The notes: a model not told the origin generated them from the letters alone. A DNA stretch of 64,000 nt from Enterobacteriaceae endosymbiont of Plateumaris rustica (GCF_012562965.1 NZ_CP046228.1:64325-128324); one strand, 5' to 3'. Shown: positions 30,745 through 41,382, counted from the stretch's first letter. Numbers and translations: made by a program.

Positions 30745-31554
30745 TTAAAAAATTTTAAAATTAACCCAAACTGGAATATGGTCTGAAGGTTTAATCATTT
30801 TATAAATAGAATATTCTATATTTGAATCAATATAATATTGTATTAATATTTTACTAATTAAAATTACATCTACTCTTAAACCTCGATTATTTAAATACCC
30901 TTTAGATCGATAGTCAAACCAGGAAAATACATTATTTATTTTTGGATTCATTATTCTCCAAATATCAAATAAACCCCATTTTAATAATTTATTAATACAT
31001 TCTCTTTCTTTAGGTAAAAAAGAACATTTACCTCTTTTTAACCATATTTTACGATTAATTTCTCCTATACCAATATCTAAATTAGAAATACTAACATTTA
31101 TATCACCCATTAATATAACAGGACTATTAGGATCTACATAATCTTCAAGAAATTGTTGTAAATTTTTAAAAAAATTAATTTTAGAAGAAAATTTAATAAA
31201 ATCGTTACAATTATTTCCTTGAGGAAAATAACAATTTATTATTTTTATAATACCAATAGAACTAGGAATATCAATTATTATTAATCTTTTTTGATTATTA
31301 AATTGATCATTTAAAAAACCTTTTTGTATTTTTAATGGAATATATTTACTTAATAAAGCTACTCCATAATATTTTTTTTCACCATAAAAAAAAACATTAT
31401 AACCTAATTTTATTAATTTTTCTTTAGGAAAATTTATATTTTCAACTTTAATCTCTTGTAATCCAATAATATCAGGATTATATAAATTAATTATTGATTC
31501 AAGTTGATGAATATGTGCTCTAATACCATTAATATTAAATGAAAGGAATTTCAT
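30745..31554 (-). CDS. xthA: exodeoxyribonuclease III
   Basis: AP endonuclease and 3'-repair exonuclease. All catalytic motifs of the family are seen: FNINGIRAH at the start, the metal-binding glutamate in LQEIKVE, MGDINVS near residue 150, GLRVDVIL near residue 228 and the histidine in PSDHIPVW near residue 258. Length 269 (268 in E. coli). Together with Nth it gives this genome a minimal base-excision pathway. Spacer of 210 nt separates it from the trp operon. Confidence 0.96.
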   Translation of the reverse strand: MKFLSFNINGIRAHIHQLESIINLYNPDIIGLQEIKVENINFPKEKLIKLGYNVFFYGEKKYYGVALLSKYIPLKIQKGFLNDQFNNQKRLIIIDIPSSIGIIKIINCYFPQGNNCNDFIKFSSKINFFKNLQQFLEDYVDPNSPVILMGDINVSISNLDIGIGEINRKIWLKRGKCSFLPKERECINKLLKWGLFDIWRIMNPKINNVFSWFDYRSKGYLNNRGLRVDVILISKILIQYYIDSNIEYSIYKMIKPSDHIPVWVNFKIF

Positions 31555-31764
31555 AATAATCGATAATTATTTTATAATAAAAATTTATAAAAATATGATA
31601 AAAATATTGTTTATTTAAATATATCTTTATATATCATTAAAAATTATCTTTTGTCTAGTATAGATTTTTATATTTTTATAAATTTTTATTAAGATAATTA
31701 ATAATTTTAATTACTATAATAATTAAAATAAAATTATTTATATAAAAATTATTACTATTATTTT

Positions 31765-32580
31765 TTAAAATATTGTTACAGATTTAAATTTTATAATTAT
31801 ATCTTTTAATTTCTTTAATAAAATAATAGAATTACGCTGATTATTTTCTATTAATTGAATTATAAATGATCCTAAGATAACTCCATATGCACCATTATTA
31901 ATAGCATCTTTAATATGTTTTGTAGTATAAATTCCGAATCCTTGTAATGGTAATGCTGCATTGTATTCTATTAATTTAGAAAATAAATAAGAAATATTAA
32001 ATTTATTATTTATTATTTGATTAATTCCAGTAATTCCAGATCTTGATAAGACATAAGTATATGCACATTTAAAACATGAAATTTTTTTTAATAAAAAATT
32101 ATTAGCATTTGGTGGACAAATTAGAACAGGTAAAATTTTATTTTGAATTGATTTTTTATAAAAAGGCATAAATTCTTCAATAGGTACATCTACAATGAGA
32201 ACAGAATCAATTCCTGATTTATAACATTGACTATAAAATTTATCTATACCATAAGAATAAATAATATTTACATATATTAATATTCCAATAGGAATATTAG
32301 GATGTTTATTTCTAATTATACTAATTAATTTAAAAGATTTAATAATATTAATTCCTAAATTTAAAGCTCTTTTATTTGCTTTTTGAATTATAGGACCATC
32401 AGCTAACGGATCAGAAAATGGTATTCCTAATTCTAATCCATCCGATCCATTATAAATAAGCGTATCTACTATTTTAAAAAATGTTTTTATAGATGGATCA
32501 CCTATAGTAATAAAAGGTATTAATGCAGCTTCTTTTTTTTTTTTTAAATATTGAAACATATTATTATAACGTTTTTTCAT
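31765..32580 (-). CDS. trpA: tryptophan synthase alpha chain
   Basis: Cleaves indole-3-glycerol phosphate to indole. The catalytic residues lie in LELGIPFSDPLADGP (glutamate near residue 52 and aspartate near 63), with PLQGFGI further on. A run of 13 T on the plus strand (32533-32545) encodes the lysines of YLKKKKEAA near the N-terminus in frame, a likely slippage site. Length 271 (268 in E. coli). Last gene of the trp operon, 21 nt after trpB. Confidence 0.96.
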   Translation of the reverse strand: MKKRYNNMFQYLKKKKEAALIPFITIGDPSIKTFFKIVDTLIYNGSDGLELGIPFSDPLADGPIIQKANKRALNLGINIIKSFKLISIIRNKHPNIPIGILIYVNIIYSYGIDKFYSQCYKSGIDSVLIVDVPIEEFMPFYKKSIQNKILPVLICPPNANNFLLKKISCFKCAYTYVLSRSGITGINQIINNKFNISYLFSKLIEYNAALPLQGFGIYTTKHIKDAINNGAYGVILGSFIIQLIENNQRNSIILLKKLKDIIIKFKSVTIF

Positions 32581-32601
32581 ATAATATATATTAACCTATA
32601 A

Positions 32602-33774
32602 TTAATTATTATTCACTGTAGCAATATCTTTATCTCCTCTACCAGATAAATTTACTACTAATATTTGTTTTTTTATGGGATTATTTTTAATAATTTTTAA
32701 AGCATATGCTAATGCATGAGAAGATTCTAGAGCAGGTATTATTCCTTCTTTAGAACATAATAATTTAAAAGCTTCTATAGCTTCTTTATCTGTAATAGAA
32801 TAATAATTAGCTCTACCTATATCATTTAAATATACATGTTCTGGTCCTACAGCAGGAAAATCTAAACCTGCAGAAATTGAATAAGATTCTGCAATTTGAT
32901 GATCCTTTGTTTGCATAATAGCAGTTTTCATACCAAAATATATTCCTATATTTCCATGTTTTAAAGCAGCACCATGTTTTCCTGTATGAATTCCTAAACC
33001 TCCTGGTTCTATTCCAATTAATTGAACAGATTTATCTTTTATAAAGTTTTTAAATAATCCAATTGCATTTGAACCACCACCTACACATGCTATTAATATA
33101 TCAGGTAATTTATTTTCCATTAAAATTATATCTTTTTTTACTTCTTTTCCTATTATACTTTGAAATTCACTTACAATAGTAGGATAAGGATGTGGTCCAG
33201 CAGCAGTTCCTATCATATAATGTGAATCTCTATAATGACTAGACCAATAACGAATTGCTTCATTACATGCATCTTTTAATGTACCATTATTATGATTAAC
33301 TGGAATTACTTCTGTTCCTAATAATTTCATTCTTGAAACATTAGATATTTGACGTTTTATATCTTTTTCTCCCATAAAAACTTTACATTTTAATTCTAAA
33401 AGTGCACATACAATTGATGCGGCTACTCCATGTTGTCCTGCACCTGTTTCTGCTATAATTTCTTTTTTATTCATTTTTTTTGCTAATAGTGCTTGACCTA
33501 ATGCTTGATTAATTTTATGTGCTCCACTATGAAGAAGATCTTCTCTTTTTAAATAAAGAATAGAATTTGTATTTTTAGTTAAATTATTACATATTGTTAA
33601 TGGTGTTGGACGACCAACATAATTTTTTAATAAAAAATTATATTTTTTTTTAAATATTGGATCATTTTGAGATTGAATAAATACTTGTTCTAATTCTAAT
33701 AAAGCAGGTACCAATATTTGAGGTACAAACATTCCACCAAATTTACCAAAATAACTAGGTAATGAAGTAATCAT
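32602..33774 (-). CDS. trpB: tryptophan synthase beta chain
   Basis: PLP enzyme joining indole and serine. The PLP lysine is in [13 protein letters not shown] near residue 88, the phosphate loop is GGGSNAIG near residue 235, and [10 protein letters not shown] marks the start. Length 390 (397 in E. coli). It is one of the best conserved proteins in the window. It follows trpCF by 40 nt with SD AAGGAAA. Confidence 0.97.
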   Translation of the reverse strand: MITSLPSYFGKFGGMFVPQILVPALLELEQVFIQSQNDPIFKKKYNFLLKNYVGRPTPLTICNNLTKNTNSILYLKREDLLHSGAHKINQALGQALLAKKMNKKEIIAETGAGQHGVAASIVCALLELKCKVFMGEKDIKRQISNVSRMKLLGTEVIPVNHNNGTLKDACNEAIRYWSSHYRDSHYMIGTAAGPHPYPTIVSEFQSIIGKEVKKDIILMENKLPDILIACVGGGSNAIGLFKNFIKDKSVQLIGIEPGGLGIHTGKHGAALKHGNIGIYFGMKTAIMQTKDHQIAESYSISAGLDFPAVGPEHVYLNDIGRANYYSITDKEAIEAFKLLCSKEGIIPALESSHALAYALKIIKNNPIKKQILVVNLSGRGDKDIATVNNN

Positions 33775-33814
33775 TTAAATATTTCCTTTATATTAAAAAA
33801 TTAATAATTAAAAT

Positions 33815-35188
33815 TTAATATTTACTTAATTTTTGAAAAATTTCTTTAATCTTTAAATGATCTTTAATTCCAGAAATATTTTCTACTCCTGAATTAAAAT
33901 CTAACCCATAACATTTTAATTTTATTGCTTCTGCAATATTATTTTTATTTAAACCTCCTGCTAATAAAATATTTTTATTATTTTGTCCTTTTAATAATTT
34001 CCAGTTAAATTTTATTCCTTTACCAGATAAGTAATTATCAAATACATATAAATCTACATTTTTATATTTATATATAGGAATTTTATTATGTATTTTAATA
34101 ACTTTCCAAATTTTTATTTTACTAGGTAATTTATTTCTTAAAATATTAATAAAATCTTGATTTTCTTCACCGTGTAATTGGACAGCATATAATAATAATA
34201 TTTTCGATATTTTAACAATTTCTTCAATTGTACTATTACAAAATATTCCTACATATAATAATGGTTTAATAGTAAAAACAATATTTTTTGCAATTTCAAT
34301 ATTAATATTTCTTATAGAATTATTTACAAAAATTAAACCTCCAAATATACTACCTGAATTATTAGTTATTTTAGCATCTTCAATTTTTTTTAGACCACAT
34401 ATTTTATTTATTCCAAAAATTAAATTTTTAACTGCAAATAAAATATTTTTTTTAGATGTTATTGCCGAACCTATTAAAAATCCATGAACTAGTTTACCTA
34501 ATTTTCTTATTTGAAGATTATTATTAATTCCTGATGCACTAATTAATATAATTTTTTTAGGAATATAATTTGATTTTAATAAATTGTATGTTTTATTAAC
34601 ATCTATTGAAAAATCATTTAAATTTCTATTATTAATTCCAATAACTTTAGCTTCTAAATATATTGCTCTTTTAAGTTCTTTTTCATTATTAACTTCAGTT
34701 AATATACCCATATTTAATTCATGTGCTATTGTAGATAATTGAATATATTCTTTATCATTTAAAATGGATAATATTAAAAGTACAGCATCAGCTAAATGAT
34801 ATCTGGCAAAATATATTTGATATGAATCTAAAATAAAATCTTTACATAATATTGGTTGTGATACTATATTTCTAACAACATTAATATCATTGAAACTTCC
34901 TTGAAAATATTTTTCGTCTGTAAGAACTGAAATGACAGATGAATAATTTTTATAAATTTGTGCAAGAAATTTTACATCATAATTTTTACAAATTAATCCT
35001 TTAGATGGAGAATATTTTTTACATTCTAAAATAAATACACTATTATTACTTTTTAATGCATGATAAAAATCATATTTTGTTTTTTTTATATATGGAAAAA
35101 TTTTTTTTATAGGAATATATTTTTTTTTATTTTTAATCCAAGAAATTTTATCTTTTATTATATCTTCCAAAATATTTTTTTGATACAT
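33815..35188 (-). CDS. trpC: bifunctional indole-3-glycerol-phosphate synthase / phosphoribosylanthranilate isomerase
   Basis: The TrpC half (residues about 1-255) has FILECKKYSPSKG near residue 50, LCKDFILDSYQIYFAR near 115, TEVNNEKELKRA and GINNRNLNDF. The TrpF half follows with GGLIFVNNSIRNI, AVQLHGEE near residue 338 and LLAGGLN near 413. Length 457 (453 in E. coli), so the fused enterobacterial form is kept. It lies 2 nt after trpD, indicating translational coupling. Confidence 0.96.
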   Translation of the reverse strand: MYQKNILEDIIKDKISWIKNKKKYIPIKKIFPYIKKTKYDFYHALKSNNSVFILECKKYSPSKGLICKNYDVKFLAQIYKNYSSVISVLTDEKYFQGSFNDINVVRNIVSQPILCKDFILDSYQIYFARYHLADAVLLILSILNDKEYIQLSTIAHELNMGILTEVNNEKELKRAIYLEAKVIGINNRNLNDFSIDVNKTYNLLKSNYIPKKIILISASGINNNLQIRKLGKLVHGFLIGSAITSKKNILFAVKNLIFGINKICGLKKIEDAKITNNSGSIFGGLIFVNNSIRNINIEIAKNIVFTIKPLLYVGIFCNSTIEEIVKISKILLLYAVQLHGEENQDFINILRNKLPSKIKIWKVIKIHNKIPIYKYKNVDLYVFDNYLSGKGIKFNWKLLKGQNNKNILLAGGLNKNNIAEAIKLKCYGLDFNSGVENISGIKDHLKIKEIFQKLSKY

Positions 35189-35190
35189 AA

Positions 35191-36210
35191 TTATTTTTTT
35201 ATATAACCTTTATTTATTAAATTAGTAATATATTTATAACCAAAACCATTATCAATTATATTGAGAACCATTTTAGTATTTTGAACTAAATTTTTTTTTC
35301 CATGTAATTTTAATAAGAAAGCAACATTTGCTGCTATAGTGTTTTTATAACTAATATTTGTAGAATTTCCTTTTAATAAATTGATTAAATCTTTAGCATT
35401 TTTTTCAGGGACATCTCCAATTAAATCATTTTTTAAAACATAATCTAATCCAAAATCTTTAGGCGTTAATATATAATTAGAAATTTTATTTTTATTTAAT
35501 TCAAAAACATTAGTATTATCATGTAATGATATTTCATCCATTCCATTACAATGAACTACAGCTGCTTTTTCATATTTTAATATTTTTAAAGTATGAATAA
35601 TAGGTAGTAATAAATTTTTTTTATATACACCAATTAAAATAATTTGAGGTTTAGCAGGATTTAATAAAGGACCTAATATATTTAAAATAGTTCTTGTTTT
35701 TAATTCTTTTCTTATAGTCATAAATTTTAAAAAAAAATTATTATATTTAGTTGCTAATAAAAAACATAAATTAAAATTATCTAATAATTTACGAGAAATT
35801 GTACTAGATTGATTTAATTGAATTCCTATAGCTGATAATACATCAGCTGACCCTGATTTACTTGATATACAATAGTTAACATGTTTTACTATTTTTAATC
35901 CACAAGCAGCTGCAATAAAAGCACTTCCTGTTGAAATATTTAGAGTATTCATATTATCTCCTCCTGTACCAACAATATCAGACATAATATATTTTGGTTT
36001 AGGAAAATACTTTACTTGATTTGATATTATTGCAGTTATTGCACCAGCAATTTCTTCAGAATTTTCTCCCTTTACTTTCATAGCTATTAATATAGCTACT
36101 AATTGACTATAATATAATTTTTTATTTATAATTGCTGAAAATAAATAATTACTTTCATTTTTAGAAATATTTTTAGCATTATATAATTTATTTAAGATAA
36201 GATTAATCAT
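35191..36210 (-). CDS. trpD: anthranilate phosphoribosyltransferase (separate from TrpG)
   Basis: Transfers phosphoribose from PRPP to anthranilate. PRPP motifs: IVGTGGDNMNTLNIST near residue 81, KHVNYCISSKSGSADVL near 108 (family usual KHGNR has become KHVNY), RTILNILGPLLNPA and the metal motif HCNGMDEISLHD near residue 220. In E. coli trpG and trpD are one gene; here this 339-residue protein has its own start 23 nt after the trpG stop. Free-standing TrpD is known in other enterobacteria such as Serratia. Confidence 0.95.
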   Translation of the reverse strand: MINLILNKLYNAKNISKNESNYLFSAIINKKLYYSQLVAILIAMKVKGENSEEIAGAITAIISNQVKYFPKPKYIMSDIVGTGGDNMNTLNISTGSAFIAAACGLKIVKHVNYCISSKSGSADVLSAIGIQLNQSSTISRKLLDNFNLCFLLATKYNNFFLKFMTIRKELKTRTILNILGPLLNPAKPQIILIGVYKKNLLLPIIHTLKILKYEKAAVVHCNGMDEISLHDNTNVFELNKNKISNYILTPKDFGLDYVLKNDLIGDVPEKNAKDLINLLKGNSTNISYKNTIAANVAFLLKLHGKKNLVQNTKMVLNIIDNGFGYKYITNLINKGYIKK

Positions 36211-36233
36211 TTTATTACTTTAAAATGTTTATT

Positions 36234-36812
36234 TTAAGATAAAGCCCAATGAATAGTTTTTTTCATTAAAATATCTCCATCAGGAGTAAGAATAGATTCA
36301 GGATGAAATTGAAAACCACATATTCTATGATAATTATAACGAAAACTCATAATAATATTTTTATATTTTGAATTAATTGTTAAAATATTAGGTACTTCAC
36401 TAGCTATTAATGAATGATAACGAGCTACATTCATAGGATTTTTTATACCAAAAAACATATCTTTATTATCATGAATAATATTTGAAGATTTACCATGAAA
36501 AATTTCTTTTGATTTTATAATACATCCACCATAAGATTCAATTATTGCTTGATATCCTAAACATATTCCAATTATAGGTAATTTTCCTATTAAAATTTTT
36601 AATAAATCAGGCATAAATCCAGCTTTACTAGGTAATCCTGGTCCAGGAGATAATAATAAAATAGGATGTTTTATTTTACTTAATTTTTTTAATAAAAAAT
36701 TAATTGGAATGTTATTACGGTAAATAATGACTTTATGATTTAAAGAACGTATTTGATCAACTAAATTATAAGTAAATGAATCAATATTATCTATAATAAA
36801 TATATTAGACAT
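36234..36812 (-). CDS. trpG: anthranilate synthase component II, glutamine amidotransferase
   Basis: Supplies ammonia from glutamine to TrpE. A class I amidotransferase of 192 residues: DNIDSFTYNLVDQ at the start, LLSPGPGLPSKAG near residue 54, nucleophile cysteine in GICLGYQAI near residue 83, and histidine and glutamate in FQFHPESILTPDG near residue 170. It ends at the point where the E. coli TrpGD linker begins. SD AGGAG; the start lies 7 nt after the trpE stop. Confidence 0.96.
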   Translation of the reverse strand: MSNIFIIDNIDSFTYNLVDQIRSLNHKVIIYRNNIPINFLLKKLSKIKHPILLLSPGPGLPSKAGFMPDLLKILIGKLPIIGICLGYQAIIESYGGCIIKSKEIFHGKSSNIIHDNKDMFFGIKNPMNVARYHSLIASEVPNILTINSKYKNIIMSFRYNYHRICGFQFHPESILTPDGDILMKKTIHWALS

Positions 36813-36819
36813 TAAATTA

Positions 36820-38385
36820 TCACTCCTTATTACTTTGCGCTATAGCTTTTAAAACTGCCCTAGCTTTATTAAAACTTTCATTTGCTTCTGACTGTGGTTC
36901 TGAATCTAATACTATTCCGGCACCAGCTTGTACAATTGCTTGATTATTTTGAATATAAGCAGAACGTATAATTATACATGTATCTAGATCTCCATGTCCT
37001 GTTAAATAACCAATAGATCCTCCATAACTACCTCTTTGTTCTTTTTCAACTAAAGCTATCAATTGCATTGCACGTATTTTTGGTGCTCCAGTCAAAGTAC
37101 CCATATTCATACATGCACGATAAGCATGTAAAGCATCTAAATTTTTATTAAGAGTACCTATAACTCTAGATACTAAATGCATAACATAATAATAGCGATC
37201 AACTTTTGTTAAATCTGCTACATATCTACTACCAGGAATACATATTTTAGCTAAATCATTTCTTGCTAAATCTACTAACATTAAATGTTCTGCCATTTCT
37301 TTTTGATCTATTCTCATCTCTAATTCAATACGACTATCTAAATCTAAATTTATAACATCATTAATATATTTTCTTGATCTAGTACCAGCAATTGGATATA
37401 ATTCTACTTGTCTATTTATAGAATTATATTTTAATGAACTTTCAGGAGAAGCACCAAATAAAATAAATTCTTTATCTTGCATAAAAAACATATATGGACT
37501 AGGATTTATTGTTTTTAAAATATCATAAGCAGATAAAGGATGATAACATGATATAAAAAATTTTCTGGATGGTACTACTTGAAAAATTTCTCCTGATTGA
37601 ATATAAAATTTCATTTTTTTAATAATATTGCAATATTCGAAATCATTTTGATTACATGTATAAGAAATATTTTTAATATTTTTTTTTTTAATATTATTTA
37701 TAGGTAATATTATTGTTTGTTTAATTTGTTTATTAATATCTTTAACACGATTATTTAATCTTTTAAATTCTTTTTTATTTGGTATATAAATACTTGCTTG
37801 TAAATTTGATATTTTTTTTTTATGATCTATTATTAATAATATTTCAGATAAATAAAAACAATAATCAGGACATATATTTTGAGTTTTTATTTTTTTTGGT
37901 AATTTTTCAAAATTATATATTAAATCATAAGAAAATAATCCTCCTAAAAACATAGCTTTTCTTTCTTTTTGACTAGGTAAATTAACTAATTTTAATATAT
38001 ATCTTAATATATCAAATACAGATAATGATTTTAATCTTGTATCTTCATCTTCAAATTTATTTATTTTTGGTAAAATTAAAAAACGATTATTTATTTTTTT
38101 TATATTAGTAATATTTTTAGGTAAGTATTTATCTAATAATTGTAATAATAAATTACCATTTTCAGAAAATGATTTAATAATCACAGTATTTTTAACTGAA
38201 CTAATTCTTAATGCACTATCAATAATTAATAAACTTTGTAAATGATTTTTACTATCAATATCAACTGATTCTAATAACAAAGTATATTTTTTTTGTTTAC
38301 ATAATTTATTATATATAATAGTAGGATTTTCTATATAAACAGTTTTATTTGTAATTAGTTGTAATGTAGGTTTTGTAATTTTCAT
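36820..38385 (-). CDS. trpE: anthranilate synthase component I
   Basis: Converts chorismate to anthranilate with TrpG. The tryptophan-binding LLESVDIDSK motif near residue 35 is intact, as is the NPSPYMFFM element, so feedback inhibition is probably kept. The catalytic chorismate-binding region holds FQVVPSR, GTRSRKY, ELxMRIDQKEMAEHLMLVDLARND and GTLTGAPKIRAM. I start at ATG 38385 (MKITKPTLQL, like E. coli MQTQKPTLEL) rather than a GTG seven codons upstream. Length 521 (520 in E. coli). First gene of trpEGDCBA, all chromosomal and in order, unlike Buchnera where trpEG is often on a plasmid. Confidence 0.96.
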   Translation of the reverse strand: MKITKPTLQLITNKTVYIENPTIIYNKLCKQKKYTLLLESVDIDSKNHLQSLLIIDSALRISSVKNTVIIKSFSENGNLLLQLLDKYLPKNITNIKKINNRFLILPKINKFEDEDTRLKSLSVFDILRYILKLVNLPSQKERKAMFLGGLFSYDLIYNFEKLPKKIKTQNICPDYCFYLSEILLIIDHKKKISNLQASIYIPNKKEFKRLNNRVKDINKQIKQTIILPINNIKKKNIKNISYTCNQNDFEYCNIIKKMKFYIQSGEIFQVVPSRKFFISCYHPLSAYDILKTINPSPYMFFMQDKEFILFGASPESSLKYNSINRQVELYPIAGTRSRKYINDVINLDLDSRIELEMRIDQKEMAEHLMLVDLARNDLAKICIPGSRYVADLTKVDRYYYVMHLVSRVIGTLNKNLDALHAYRACMNMGTLTGAPKIRAMQLIALVEKEQRGSYGGSIGYLTGHGDLDTCIIIRSAYIQNNQAIVQAGAGIVLDSEPQSEANESFNKARAVLKAIAQSNKE

Positions 38386-38399
38386 ATTATAATTCTCAA

Positions 38400-38424
38400 A
38401 TTTCACTTATAATATTAGTGAAAT
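38400..38424 (-). promoter_or_regulatory. hairpin or operator-like palindrome in the trpE leader
   Basis: ATTTCACT (38400-38407) and AGTGAAAT (38417-38424) form a perfect 8-bp inverted repeat with a 9-nt AT spacer, 15 nt before the trpE ATG. It could be an RNA hairpin near the ribosome site or a protein-binding palindrome. No trpL-like leader peptide with adjacent Trp codons is seen in 38386-38569, so classical attenuation appears absent. The remaining leader is plain AT-rich DNA. Confidence 0.4.
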
Positions 38425-38569
38425 AATATAATTAAAGTAATAATTGTACTAATTACATATTATTCATCTTTATGTATTTATTTTTTTATTAAGAATAAAT
38501 ATTCATAATAAATCAATTTAAATTAATATAAAATAAATTGTATATGAAAATATATAAATAATCTATATC

Positions 38570-39607
38570 TTAAACTTTAAAAAGAAAATGAATTATATCT
38601 CCATTATTAATAATATAATTTTTACCTTCTAACCTAATTTTTCCCGCTAATTTTAATTTATTTTCATTTTTATAAAAAATATAATCATTATAATTTATTA
38701 CTTTAGCTCTAATAAAACCTCTTTTAATATCACTATGAATTTTTTTTGCAGCTTCTATAGCTATAGTTCCTTTAATAATACTCCATGATTTTGTTTCTTT
38801 TTTACCAACAGTATAAAATACATTTAAATTTAATAAATTAAAACTAGCTATAATAATTTTATTTAAATAATAATTTTGTAATTTATTAAATTTAATAGAT
38901 GTTAATTTTACACATATTTTTATAGTCTTATATTTTTTAGATATTAATTTTAATTGATTTAAATATAATTTATTATATAATTTGTTTTCATTTATATTAG
39001 CGATAATTATCATGGGTTTAATAGTTAATAATTTAATTTTATTAAGACTATTTAATTCTTTTATATTAAAATTAATTGTATTAAGTAATTTTTTTTCTTT
39101 CAATTTATTTAAACATTTATTTAATAAATTTATATTTTTAAAATTTTTTTGAAAATTATTTTTTATAGATAAATATTTTATTTTCTTTATACATAAATTA
39201 ATATCAAATTTAATAATTTCATTATTAATAATATTAATATCATCAATTGGATTATTATTATGTAATTTTAATATATTTATATCATCAAAAAAACGTACTA
39301 CATGAATAATAGCATTCATTTCTATTATATTACCTAAAAATTTATTTCCTAATCCATGTCCTTCAGAAGCTCCTTTAATTAAACCAGCTATATCTACAAA
39401 TTTTATTGTAGATGGAGTAATTTTTTTTGATTGTACTATTTTAGATAATATTTCTAATTTTTTATCAGGAATATTAATAATTTTAATATTAGGTTCTATT
39501 GTACAAAAAGGATAATTAGATGCATTAACATTTGAATTAGTTAATGCATTAAATAATGTTGATTTTCCTACATTAGGTAATCCAATTATACCACATTTTA
39601 ATTCCAT
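38570..39607 (-). CDS. ychF: redox-responsive ATPase YchF (OBG family)
   Basis: Ribosome-associated P-loop NTPase preferring ATP. Motifs: GLPNVGKSTLFNALT near residue 9, the G2-G3 region with FVDIAGLIKGASEGHGLGNKFL near residue 70, and KPMIIIANINEN near residue 192. A C-terminal TGS domain (GFIRAKVINYNDY) follows. Length 345 (363 in E. coli), with the coiled-coil middle shortened and diverged. It is followed by divergent-strand spacer on one side and lies 11 nt after pth, as in E. coli. Confidence 0.95.
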   Translation of the reverse strand: MELKCGIIGLPNVGKSTLFNALTNSNVNASNYPFCTIEPNIKIINIPDKKLEILSKIVQSKKITPSTIKFVDIAGLIKGASEGHGLGNKFLGNIIEMNAIIHVVRFFDDINILKLHNNNPIDDINIINNEIIKFDINLCIKKIKYLSIKNNFQKNFKNINLLNKCLNKLKEKKLLNTINFNIKELNSLNKIKLLTIKPMIIIANINENKLYNKLYLNQLKLISKKYKTIKICVKLTSIKFNKLQNYYLNKIIIASFNLLNLNVFYTVGKKETKSWSIIKGTIAIEAAKKIHSDIKRGFIRAKVINYNDYIFYKNENKLKLAGKIRLEGKNYIINNGDIIHFLFKV

Positions 39608-39618
39608 TTTTAATCCTA

Positions 39619-40197
39619 TTATTTAGAGTGAAGATAATTCATAGCTTTATAATAATTATTTGTATTTATAAAAATTTTAATAGCATTAATTATATTTTTC
39701 ATAGAATGATTAATTATTTTTTTTTCAATTATTGTAGGTTTATCTAATACAAAATTATTTATTTCTAATTTATTTATAGGATGTCCAATACCTATTCTTA
39801 ATCTATAAAATAATTTGTTATTAAAGTTTTTTATTATATCATTTAATCCGTTATGTCCTCCACTACCTCCTCCAAATTTAAATTTTATTTTTCCTGGTGT
39901 AAAATCTAATTCATCATGAATAATTAAAATATTATTTAATATAATTTTATAAAAATTTGATGCAAGTAATATTGATTTTCCAGAATTATTTACAAAAGAA
40001 TTAGGAATTAATAAAATTAATTTTTGATTTGATAAATAAATAAAACCAATATAACTATGTAATTTTTTTATTTTTTGTAATTTAATTTTAAAATAATTAG
40101 CAAGATAATAAATATAATCAGATCCTATATTATGACGTGATCCAATAAAATTTTTTCCAATATTTCCTAAACCAACAATCATCTTAATAATATTCAA
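39619..40197 (-). CDS. pth: peptidyl-tRNA hydrolase
   Basis: Releases tRNA from dropped-off peptidyl-tRNA. The catalytic histidine is in SRHNIGSDYI near residue 22, with the substrate-site asparagines in NSFVNNSGKS near 70 and the aspartate in HDELDFTPGK near 95, then GGSGGHNGL. Length 192 (194 in E. coli). The start is probably TTG at 40197, which has AAGGA eight bases upstream; an ATG five codons later (40182) lacks a comparable site and would leave no residues before IVGL. Confidence 0.94.
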   Translation of the reverse strand: MNIIKMIVGLGNIGKNFIGSRHNIGSDYIYYLANYFKIKLQKIKKLHSYIGFIYLSNQKLILLIPNSFVNNSGKSILLASNFYKIILNNILIIHDELDFTPGKIKFKFGGGSGGHNGLNDIIKNFNNKLFYRLRIGIGHPINKLEINNFVLDKPTIIEKKIINHSMKNIINAIKIFINTNNYYKAMNYLHSK

Positions 40198-40211
40198 ATA
40201 ATATTTCCTTA

Positions 40212-41162
40212 TTAATTTTTAAACATTACAGAAATAGATTCTTCATTATTTATTCTACGAATAGATTCTGCAAGCATTTCTGATAAAGTTAATTTTCTTA
40301 TGTTTTTTAATTTTTTTATTTTATTTGATAATGGAATTGTATCACATACGATAATCTCATCTATTAAAGAATTAGAAATGTTATTTATAGCATTTCCAGA
40401 AAAAATTGGATGAGTTGCATATGCAAAAACACGTTTAGCACCATTATTTTTTAATGCTTTTGCTGCTTGACATAAAGTTCCACCTGTATCAATGATATCA
40501 TCTATTAAAATACAATCTCTATTTACGATATCTCCAATAATATGCATAACTTCTGATATATTAGATTTAGATCTTCTTTTATCTATAATTGCCATATCAG
40601 TACCATTAAATAGTGATGTTGCTATTGTTCTAGCACGTATTACACCTCCAATATCTGGAGATACTATAACTGGATTATGTAAAATTATTTTTGTCATATC
40701 TTCTATAAGAATAGAACTACTAAAAACATTATCTACAGGAATATCAAAAAATCCTTGAATTTGTTCAGCATGTAAATCTACTGTTAAAACTCTATCTATT
40801 CCTACACCAGATAAAAAATCAGCTATAACTTTTGCTGTAATAGGTACTCTGGCAGATCTTAATCTACGATCTTGTCTTGAATATCCAAAATATGGTATAA
40901 CTGCAGTTATTCTTCCTGCAGAAGCTCTTCTTAACGCATCAGCTATAATAATTAATTCAATTAAATTATCATTTGTAGGATGACAAGTAGATTGAATTAT
41001 AAAAACATCATCTCCTCTAACATTTTCATTTATTTGAACAGAAATTTCTCCATCACTAAATTTACCTACATATGCTTTTCCTAAATTAGTATATAAATGA
41101 TCTGCAATTTTTTTCGCTAACTCTGGAATAGCATTTCCAGAAAATAACTTCATATCAGACAT
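40212..41162 (-). CDS. prs: ribose-phosphate pyrophosphokinase
   Basis: Makes PRPP, the precursor used by TrpD, by the histidine pathway and by nucleotide salvage. The 316-residue product (315 in E. coli) shows [15 protein letters not shown] near residue 45, [10 protein letters not shown] near 97, the flexible-loop region DKRRSKSN near 193 and the PRPP-binding loop [14 protein letters not shown] near 215. It is highly conserved. prs-pth-ychF on one strand and prfA-prmC diverging matches E. coli gene order. Confidence 0.97.
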   Translation of the reverse strand: MSDMKLFSGNAIPELAKKIADHLYTNLGKAYVGKFSDGEISVQINENVRGDDVFIIQSTCHPTNDNLIELIIIADALRRASAGRITAVIPYFGYSRQDRRLRSARVPITAKVIADFLSGVGIDRVLTVDLHAEQIQGFFDIPVDNVFSSSILIEDMTKIILHNPVIVSPDIGGVIRARTIATSLFNGTDMAIIDKRRSKSNISEVMHIIGDIVNRDCILIDDIIDTGGTLCQAAKALKNNGAKRVFAYATHPIFSGNAINNISNSLIDEIIVCDTIPLSNKIKKLKNIRKLTLSEMLAESIRRINNEESISVMFKN

Positions 41163-41245
41163 AAAATATTCCTTATAATAATTTTTTAAAAATAATTTTA
41201 AAAATTATATTTTATTACTCTTTAAAATATTTTTGATATATAAAA

Positions 41246-41268
41246 ATATCATATATATAATATGATAT
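41246..41268. repeat. 9-bp inverted repeat in prs-prfA spacer
   Basis: ATATCATAT (41246-41254) and ATATGATAT (41260-41268) are exact reverse complements around ATATA, in the 220-nt divergent spacer between prs and prfA (41163-41382). It may be a hairpin or simply AT-rich sequence. The rest of the spacer holds only AT-rich DNA with several TATAAT-like words; no unique promoter can be chosen. In E. coli hemA precedes prfA; it is missing here. Confidence 0.3.
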
Positions 41269-41382
41269 ATTATTGTTAATATAATTTAATTATTTAAAAA
41301 TTTTTTATTTATTATATCAATATAATTTAATTATTTAATTTATTTATTATATTCTAAATAAAATGTAAATAAAATTTAATTT

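Noticed and set aside
38441-38460. GTACTAATTAC resembling a trp operator half
   Set aside because: It lacks the symmetrical CTAG core of the TrpR operator; a chance AT-rich match.
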